Source of the DNA: Ophiobolus disseminans
Taxonomy: Eukaryota > Ascomycota > Dothideomycetes > Pleosporales > Phaeosphaeriaceae
Direction: 5' to 3'
Length of the DNA stretch: 64,000 bases
NCBI GenBank assembly: GCA_010093685.1
Contig: MU006231.1
Coordinates: 1,102,428-1,166,427 of the forward strand
Shown: positions 56,656 to 64,000 of the stretch, one piece after another
Numbering within the stretch: the first letter of the stretch is position 1
How the letters are laid out: each line of letters starts with the position of its first letter
The notes under the pieces: model-generated
The model's database searches: none
What the model was told of the DNA's origin: nothing
The model's input: only the letters and a program-made list of their open reading frames with translations
Translations under genes and position numbers: made by a program

Positions 56656-57806
56656 ATGGCATTGCGTGAGCTGCCCTTTCGGACGGTTGCTGCACTGGGG
56701 AGAGATGTAAGACCTGCCGTACGCGTGCTCCACCCACTATGTCGCCGCAATGCCTCGTCCGAAGCAGCGCGCGAAGTGGAATCTGCATCCTCGCTCGAAG
56801 TGCCGCCGCCATCAGAGGAGCTCGTCAGGGGCTATGACCCGGTTGCGCGGAGCCGGCTGAGGAGACGGGGGAAGAAAGAGCTGCCTCCAAGCAGGTGCGG
56901 GTAGTCAATTGCACACCGTAGACCCACCAGCTAAGCACCCTCACAGATACCAGTACCGCTCGCCCAAGTACTACCGCGGCCCTCTGCACCCCCACCAGCC
57001 GCCGCCCGAGTCGGATCCCTCGTCGCGTCTCTTCCAGCCCGGCCCCTTTGACCTGCCCCGCCTGGAGCAGACGTACCAGAGCACCATTGCCAGCGACCTC
57101 CTCGCCCTCACCTACCAGCACTACCCGCCCGGCTACCGCGCCCCCAAGAACGAGCAGCGTCTGCGCGAATGGACCGGCGCCTCCCCCTACTACAAGAACC
57201 GCCCCCTCAGGGGCCCGCGAGGCAAGGGCGAGGTCCTGCGCCTGCTCCAAGAGCCGCGCACCTTCCGCAACATACCCCGGATCACGCGCGTTGTGGTGCA
57301 CTCCATGGTCCCTGAGGCGCAGGAGAACAGCGCAAATATGCATGTTGCTGGCATGATTCTGCAGGCCATAACCAACGTGCGCGTCGAGTCACACAGGGCC
57401 AGGCACAACGTGGTGGGCTGGGGGTTACGCCAGGGCAGATATGTCTCCGTCACCTCCACCATGGAGCGTGAGGACGCTCAGCACTTCCTCGCCAAGCTCA
57501 TTGACGTCGTCCTACCTCGTATAAAAGAATGGAAGGGCGTCCCCGGCTCGTCAGGTGACGGCCATGGCAACATCCACTTTGGTCTCACTCCAGACCAGCT
57601 TGCCCTCTTTCCAGAGATCGAGGTCAACTACGATGCGTAGGTTTGCTGTCCCGAGGCCATGTAGACATGCTAATTCCTCTAGATACCCACCCAAGATGAT
57701 TCCTGGATGCCATATCAGCATCATAACAGATGCAACGAGCAACAAGGACGCGCGCCTGCTCATGCAAGCCATCGGCCTACCCTTTTACGGCAAGCTCAAC
57801 GACTAG
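56656..57806 (+). CDS. MRPL7: mitochondrial large-subunit ribosomal protein uL5 (MRPL7)
   Basis: 350 residues in three exons (introns 56895-56946 and 57637-57682). The N-terminus looks like a mitochondrial targeting sequence (MALRELPFRTVAALGRDVRPAVRVLHPLCRR). The uL5 core contains FRNIPRITRVVVHSMVPEAQENS, TNVRVESHRARHNVVGWGLRQGRYVSV, and the late KMIPGCHISIITDATSNKDARLLMQAIGLPF. This protein binds near 5S-equivalent positions and the central protuberance in the mitoribosome. The frame totals 1053 nt. Confidence 0.9.
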
Positions 57807-58305
57807 ACTATCATACCAATGTACAATGTGCACAACACAAAGCCGGATTGTCTGGCGTCCCTCTGACACCCTTTGTTTGCTTGTGATTTCTCCCTTTTTC
57901 TTTCTCCAGCTCAACCCTGTCTTTGTATGTTATTCGACACAAGGCAATTGTCTGATCCAGCGTCGAAGTCATCTCATTTGTACGGTGCATAGCGCCCGTA
58001 TCAGCCCTTTACCCAAACATCGACCTTCGTATTGCATTTCCATATCCCACCTACAGAACTGAACTTGTAGCCTAGCCACTTTTCTTTATGCGCGTAGCGA
58101 TGTCTCCGATCGTATTTATTCATCAATCGCCCAAGATTACGAAGAAGCCAGGGAGGGTAAGAAAAAGTCTCTATCCCAAGAATTCCAGCAGACTACACAT
58201 GCGTTTCTTCAAGGGGCACTTCCAGTGCACATTCCCTGATAAAACCGTTGACCGTGCCACATCATTAGAGGCGCCTGGTGGATTCCCCAGCAAATCAACG
58301 ACTAC
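57807..58305. other. intergenic region, may hold a 5' exon of the SET gene
   Basis: The frame of the next gene stays open back to about 58248 (IRGAWWIPQQINDY) after an acceptor-like CATTAG at 58270. An upstream exon may therefore exist, but no matching donor in the right phase was found. Confidence 0.4.
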
Positions 58306-59124
58306 ATGTTCGACCGCTCCATTTTCGCCAGTTACGAGCGCCCGCACACCCTGCCACCAGGCAACACTTGGCCACCACGAGATGTCTATAATCTGTTACG
58401 CGCCGTAGGATCAGAGGGCGGGGACTGTATTGGCGACACATGCTACACCGATACCATCTGCAGGAACCACAGGTGCAAACACACATTCGAGCAATTGAAA
58501 GCTTCAACACATAATTGGCAGGAGCACTTCTGGCTCTACAAAACCGCTGATCGAGGCATCGGCGTTCGTACCAAAAGAGCTTGGAAGAAGGGAGATGTGC
58601 TGGGTTGGTACGCAGGCGAAGTTATTGCAGACACTGGCAAAGATTGTACTGGTGATTATTATATGGAGATGTCCGTCGGCGTCCCATCCAGGCTACCGAG
58701 CCTCTATGAATATGAATCAGATTCTGAATATGAGCCAGACGACACGCCACCAAGCAACCCGACTCAATATGCTCAACGCGAAGCAACCGTTCTGATCGAC
58801 GCTAGCCGCAAAGGCAATTGGATACGCTTCATCAACCATTCCTGCGATGCTTATACCGACTTTTGTATTCGCCGTGTAGGGCCCTTGCGCATCATGATTA
58901 TCGAGGCTTCGAAGGATATTCCTGCGGCGGTGGAACTTTCGGTAAATTATGGAGATGAGTATTATGGTAAGGACACGGCTAGAATGTGCTATTGTGGTAC
59001 GAAGAAGTGCGTTAGTAGGTTTCGAGAAGATTGGGAGAGGGAGATGGGGAGTAAGGAGAAAGACAGGAAAGTCAAGACGAAATCGTGTAGTGGGAGAAAG
59101 AAGGGAAGGAAACCTAAGATTTGA
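58306..59124 (+). CDS. SET-domain protein (putative lysine methyltransferase)
   Basis: 272 residues from ATG 58306. The SET domain runs from about residue 70: ADRGIGVRTKRAWKKGDVLGWYAGEVI, then an Asp/Glu-rich insert, RFINHSCDAYTDF (the NHSC S-adenosylmethionine/knot motif), LSVNYGDEYYG with the catalytic Tyr region, and a post-SET-like CYCGTKKC. A pre-domain Cys cluster (DCIGDTCYTDTICRNHRCKH) may bind zinc. Such proteins methylate lysines in histones or other proteins; the target is not readable. The start is uncertain because conserved-looking codons extend upstream. Confidence 0.8.
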   Translation: MFDRSIFASYERPHTLPPGNTWPPRDVYNLLRAVGSEGGDCIGDTCYTDTICRNHRCKHTFEQLKASTHNWQEHFWLYKTADRGIGVRTKRAWKKGDVLGWYAGEVIADTGKDCTGDYYMEMSVGVPSRLPSLYEYESDSEYEPDDTPPSNPTQYAQREATVLIDASRKGNWIRFINHSCDAYTDFCIRRVGPLRIMIIEASKDIPAAVELSVNYGDEYYGKDTARMCYCGTKKCVSRFREDWEREMGSKEKDRKVKTKSCSGRKKGRKPKI

Positions 59125-59353
59125 GGTAGGCTAACTCCACTTCCTGAATAGACAGCACTGTCACTTTCCCAAGATCTCAAAAGCACTGGCTCCTCCATCA
59201 ATTTTCGAGATATGAGCTTCAAAATCTGGCGCATTTAACACATGACGTCAAGACTCCCCAATACCTCCCCTATCCTTCCCTTCCCAAACATCTTACCCAA
59301 CCTCTATACCTCAACTCCATCTTACACAAAACACCCTCCCCCACCCATCCACA

Positions 59354-59863
59354 ATGTCCAAACCACTCACCCCCTTCCAACGGCACCTCCTCTTCTTCTC
59401 CACCCCCACACACCCAACACGCCTCACCCTCTATTCTAGCCTGCGCGCCGCCCTATCCCTCGGTCTAGACTTCCCCGTCGCACTCATCCTAAGCTTATCT
59501 CTACGCATGCTATACGCCCCCTACCCACACGTCTTCCGACCCATTAATGTTGAGCGCATTCCTGCGTCGAGGCAGCGCAGTCAAATCAGTCATGCGATGC
59601 TGGTGAAGGAGAAGTATACTTGTGGGGAGTTACTTAAGCTGCTTAAAAGTGAGAATGGGAATGGGAAGGGCTTTGTCAATGATAAAATTAATCAGGGACA
59701 TGTAGTGGGTTTTTGGGCTATGGCGGCGGACGCGAGGACGAATAGGGTGCGGAGAGAGGATGTGGAGCGGTTTCAGGACGGGGAATGGGCTGGTGAGGTG
59801 GCGGAGAGGAGAGGGGACGCGGGGATGTGGTGCCGCTGTGGAGAGGAGGGCCGATCTGGGTAA
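59354..59863 (+). CDS. small protein, possibly degenerate caleosin-like
   Basis: 169 residues, single exon. It begins PLTPFQRHLLFFSTPTHPTRLTLYSSLRAALSLG, which parallels the caleosin start (a helix into a Ca-binding loop and then a hydrophobic segment), and includes LDFPVALILSLSLRMLY, YTCGELLKLLKSE and RREDVERFQDGEW, resembling the late caleosin blocks. The EF-hand acidic positions and the haem-binding histidines are not convincingly present, so peroxygenase activity is doubtful. The resemblance was noted by eye and is weak. Confidence 0.4.
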   Translation: MSKPLTPFQRHLLFFSTPTHPTRLTLYSSLRAALSLGLDFPVALILSLSLRMLYAPYPHVFRPINVERIPASRQRSQISHAMLVKEKYTCGELLKLLKSENGNGKGFVNDKINQGHVVGFWAMAADARTNRVRREDVERFQDGEWAGEVAERRGDAGMWCRCGEEGRSG

Positions 59864-60655
59864 GCGGGCATAGTTCGGTCGTGCGGAAGGTGTTGGGAGT
59901 GAGGGTTTATGAGGGGGCGTAGGTACGTAGGAGCGAACACAAATTATCTTAGAGAAATGCGATGTTAGATTCAAGGTTTAGAATAAATAGTTATCTATAC
60001 AATATTATAGACAAGGCACCCTTGTTTGTTCGCTTGTATGCTTTAGGAGGTAATGCGTTTGACTTCTAAGGGCCTGAGGACTGCACTTCCTATTAACACC
60101 TAAGTAACGAATCGATAATGTGTTCTCGCGATTGGAACAACTACGGATTCCGTGTTCCTTTCAGGGTTAGCCTTTGTCGATCGTGCAATTTTCCCCGCTT
60201 ATTTGCAGGTGTAAAGTGTTGTGCATCATAGCCCTAAAGAACTGCCGGTCCGTTACACAGCAAACGTCGTGAACTTTAAAGAGCGAGCATTCGATCGTCG
60301 AATAAACATGGAAGTTTGGCGGCTTTGGCCAAGTTTACCCGAGTTGTTCCAGATCGCTTATCAAATTAGAAAGCTTATCAGACCAGTCAAGTGTCCACTT
60401 CTAATTTTCCATCTCGCCGCAATTCCGCGCTCACGTAAAACTCTTCTAAGAGATTCAGAATCGACAAAAATGGCACGGCGCAATTACGCCATCGCAAAGA
60501 GCAAGATGAACTGCCCTCCTGACATCGTTTTATCGTGCATTCGTGGTGATAATTGGAATTCTGCGAGTTATTGAAAGAGGAGGGCATTGCATGTCACCGC
60601 CATCATAAGTTTTTACCAGTGTTGGGCACTCGACTACGACTTTTGGTTTTTCAAC
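59864..60655. other. intergenic region
   Basis: About 790 nt; AT-richer around 59940-60060. Short ORFs only, nothing supported. Confidence 0.45.
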
Positions 60656-62460
60656 ATGAACGACTCCACGAGCTCGGTAGAGTCAAAAGATGTTTTCCAA
60701 ATCGGTGCCCCATCCTCGACAGATCAGGGTCTGCATCGCCCATCAACGCATCCAGACATTGAACTTCGATCCGCAAACGATGGCTTGACCTCAAAGAAGC
60801 ACGGCGACCTTGAGTTAGCCCAAATAAAATCCATCGCAGAGACACTATCGCCCATTCGCGAATTCCTCTTCATCGGACTGCTGTGCTCGGCTCAATTCGT
60901 CACTCAGGCCGGCCTCGTAAACACCTTGAACATTCTCCATATCATCGGATCAGACCTCGGCATTACCGATCCTGGCGTTCTCTCCTGGCTCATTGCAGGC
61001 TATTCACTCACTGTTGGGACGTTCATTCTGTTGTCTGGACGATGTGGCGATGTGTTTGGCTACAAAATCATGCTGGTCATCGGATATATCTGGTTCGCTG
61101 TTTGGAATGTGGTAGCTGGGTTCAGTGCGTATGCACCGGGTAATAGGGGCCAGGTGTTGTTCATCTTCGCACGAGTATTGGGAGGAATCGGGCCTGCGAT
61201 ACTGCTGCCAAATGCGTTGGGATTACTCGGCGCGACGTATAATCAGGGGCGGAAGAAAGAGATGATATTTTCGCTGTTCGGAGCGTGCGCACCAGGTAAG
61301 TACTCCTTTATGACGAACTGCTTGCCAAGTATACTAATTATTGTAGGTGGTGCTGTGGTAGGCGGGACATTTGCCGGCTTGTGGTCATTGATTTGGTGGC
61401 CATGGACGTTCTGGACATTCGGCATCGCGCTTGCCATCCTCGCTGTGTTGTCGACATTCATCCTTCCCTCAGTACCTCTGAACCCGGAAATAGCCAACCT
61501 ACCATACAAGAAGAGGATGGGCGAGCTTGATCTATTTGGGGCGTCAATAGGCATCACCGCCATGCTTCTTTTCAACTTTGCCTGGAACCAAGCCCCGGGG
61601 TTCGGGTGGTATAAGAGTTACATCTACTCGCTTTTGATCGTAGGACTGCTGCTCTTCATTGTGTTCTTCTGGGTAGAAATGAGAGTCGCGAAGAAGCCAC
61701 TCATCCCATTCCAGGCGCTCAGGACGGACGTCAGCTTTGTACTGATCTGCGAAGCATGTGGATGGGCTGCATTTGGTAATTACCCCTCCTGTATAGCCTC
61801 AGCGGTGCTAAGAAAGACAGGTATCTTCATCTACTACTACATACAGATACTGCAACGGCTCCGCGGCGCATCCCCACTCTTGACTATGGCGCAGATATCT
61901 CCAGTCGCTATTTCTGGCTTCATAGCAGCCATCACGACTGGACACGTCATCTCTCGGATCGGTCCAGGCTGGGTAATGCTCATATCCATGCTAGCATTCT
62001 TGATGGGATCTATCCTTGTTGCTACAATGCCGGTGCACGAGACTTATTGGAAACAAGCCTTTGTGGTTACGCTTATCATCCCGTGGGGCATGGATATGAG
62101 TTTTCCAGCCGGCACTTTGATCATGAGCGATGCCGTGGAGAAGAGGTATGTGAAGTCTGTGTGTAAACAGCGACGTATCAAACACTGACAGCATACAGAC
62201 ATCAAGGAATGGCTGCAAGCCTTGTGAACACAGTAGTAAACTACAGTATCAGTATTGGTGTTGGCATCGCTGGGACGGTAGACACACGGGTGAACAATGG
62301 TGGGCGTACCGAATACGATGAACTGGTTGGGTATCGAGCAGCGCTGCACCTAGGCATAGGACTCAGTGGCATGGGTGTGCTGACCAGCCTCCTTTTCTTG
62401 TGGAAAATGCATACGCGGGAGAGACGGGATACACTGCATGGCCACTCGGCGAAGGCCTGA
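60656..62460 (+). CDS. MFS transporter, DHA2-type (14-helix drug:H+ antiporter)
   Basis: Plasma-membrane transporter of 551 residues in four exons (introns 61296-61346, 61776-61820, 62146-62198). The acidic, Ser-rich cytoplasmic N-terminus is about 75 residues. Helices begin with FLFIGLLCSAQFVTQAGLVNTL. Motif A-like GRCGDVFGYK follows helix 2, and motif C-like GRSxxxPG-type glycines lie in VLGGIGPAILLPNALGLLGA. Late helices include SISIGVGIAGTVDT. The first two introns (51 and 45 nt) contain no stop and keep the frame if retained. Splicing gives APGGAVVGG and AFGIFIYYYIQ. The substrate is unknown; such transporters often export toxic compounds or metabolites. Confidence 0.9.
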
Positions 62461-64000
62461 ATAGATCAGTCTCGACCGAGCAAGGCTTACGCTATGGTGG
62501 TGGCTATCACATGTCCAGGCAGAAAATATTGGACGAAGATGTCCTTCGGGCGAGCATTTCTCGCATATCTCAAACATGTGGACATAATTCAGCAAGCGAG
62601 GATCGTTCTTGGGCCAGGAAAGCGGGTACAGCCGAAAATACCATGCGGGATGTCACCGGCAGCGTCACCAAGTCCGGCGCTAATTCAGGGCCGATCACCC
62701 ACGCGGCATACAGTCTCTTCCCCCTGAATGGGTCGTTAGTGTCTGAGGACTGTACGTGCCGAGGAGACTCTTGATATACTCAGGCAGTCTTGTGAACACC
62801 CAAGTGAAATTTCGCTAGTTATGTAAGGAAACAATAACTTGCTGTTTCGACCAATCTCAACAGAAAATGCTTCTGTGTAGATCCGTTATGCTAGTCGCAT
62901 CCCAGAGGATCAATACTACTTGAGTGGTAAGACGTGAAGAGAGCAATCAGAACAAAAGTGCGCGCACCTTAGGAAAATTCCTGAGGACGCATTTTGAAGG
63001 AATTCAAGATGTTGCAAAAAGATCAACCCGCCCACGTTTCTGTCGAGTATAGCCAGGCTCATGCCAACAACATACGCAACGTAAATTACGTTTGTTGTGT
63101 ACAAAGATGTTGCACAACTCGGCTAAACAAAGAAGTCCCGATGGAACATCCTCCGGATCGGGTGACATCATCGGCGGCGCTAGGCACCCGTACCTAATCT
63201 CGGCTTTCCACGCTATCCAGCAACCCGGTAAGCCCTTCTCACATTCCTGGCCTTTAACACCAACGGGAATCGCATAGTTCGCGATGTGCGTGTTCTAGAT
63301 CACGCCGCGTGGGGAATCATTTGGGTCACCTGCCACACGGGTAACGCTCACTTTCCACAACCCGGGCATTTGGGCTGCCCTCCAATATTATGCAGGTGGT
63401 GTACACCGTGAATATCCACATCAAGGTCCCTGGGCATCTACGGTGTGGACACCATGAAGTCTACAATATCAAGTGTGTATGGTTTTGTGGCGCTGGAACT
63501 GACCGTTCATTGGGTCTGGTGAGCTTACGGTCTTCGTTACGAACCGCTTTCCTACTGCTCCAGACACTTTTACCCGCCTTGGTCATGCAGGCGTTGGTTA
63601 TCTTTTCCTACCTTCCTCATGTCCATCCTCCCCTTTCTCCTGCATTTGTATCACCTGAGATCGAGATCACACCGTCTGCTTACCAGGTCTAGAAATAGTA
63701 TCATTAGTGGATGGAAGATGCACCTAGCGATATTGCAATACGAACGAGTACTGCAGCATGTAGGTTCAGACCCAGAATCCGGGTACAGGTCTTGAGAATT
63801 TTCCCACAACCGGGTCACTATAATCAAACAGCGGTGCCTAGAGTGTGTCCGGACTACACCAGTTTGATCAATAGTCATTACTCGAGGCGACCTCATTCGT
63901 GTTTTCATTGAGTGTGTGGCTTCGTCTTTGGGGCTCGTCCACCGCGTGACAGCCTACCCGGCTGACTGTGAACACTATCGACACGGAGATGGAAGCAGAA
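62461..64000. other. gene-poor window end
   Basis: About 1.5 kb with only short, unsupported ORFs on both strands. No repeat, RNA gene or domain was recognised. A gene starting beyond the window cannot be excluded. Confidence 0.45.

Noticed and set aside
1..64000. CRISPR arrays, bacterial operons, ribosome binding sites
   Set aside because: The window is eukaryotic (spliceosomal introns throughout); the only short-spaced repeats are the exon duplications at 17.2-17.7 kb.

Overview
The window looks like nuclear DNA of a filamentous ascomycete (Pezizomycotina). Dothideomycetes/Pleosporales is my best guess. The evidence is compact intron-bearing genes (typically 45-60 nt GT-AG introns with TGAC/CTAAC-like branch sites) and a fungal gene set: Zn2Cys6 regulator, HIS6, ATG101, PHO88/SND3, FAF1, and secreted cysteine-rich or repeat proteins. 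All exon boundaries were read by eye and have no transcript support.

Layout. 0-10 kb: Zn2Cys6 regulator, flavin disulfide reductase, MARVEL-like membrane protein, Xi-class glutathione transferase. 10-15 kb: four same-strand copies of an F-box-like family, only one intact. 15-23 kb: AIF-like reductase, a six-exon gene for a secreted 25-residue-repeat protein, a mitochondrial FLX1-type carrier and a copper amine oxidase. 23-33 kb: housekeeping genes (V-ATPase subunit f, ELP3, ORC2, ATG101) with a polytopic membrane protein and a broken-looking 8-cysteine secreted protein. 33-39 kb: GIY-YIG-like protein, a tRNA-Gly(GCC) gene interrupted in its T-loop, AT-rich DNA, a decayed AIM9-like phosphotransferase and a small secreted protein. 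39-50 kb: HIS6/FAF1 divergent pair, a proline-rich coiled-coil protein, and a large locus joining U-box, vWA and UBC (E2) domains. 50-64 kb: EthD protein, SEC72-like TPR protein, PHO88/SND3, ubiquitin-specific protease, mitochondrial uL5, SET protein, possible caleosin-like protein and a DHA2-type MFS transporter, then a gene-poor end.

Most genes work independently; this is not a single pathway. Functional neighbours are SEC72-like and PHO88/SND3 (protein delivery to the ER), and two ubiquitin-system loci (U-box/vWA/UBC and a USP). The accessory stretches at 10-18 kb and 35-38 kb show tandem duplication and gene decay.

Three observations stand out. (1) A tRNA-Gly gene carries a 53-nt GT...AG insert with a CTAAC element in the T-loop; removing it restores a perfect cloverleaf, and a Pol III terminator follows. 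(2) A gene hidden from simple ORF calling has a signal-peptide exon and four tandemly duplicated, phase-symmetric repeat exons. (3) A locus combines E3-type (U-box) and E2 (UBC) modules with a vWA domain.
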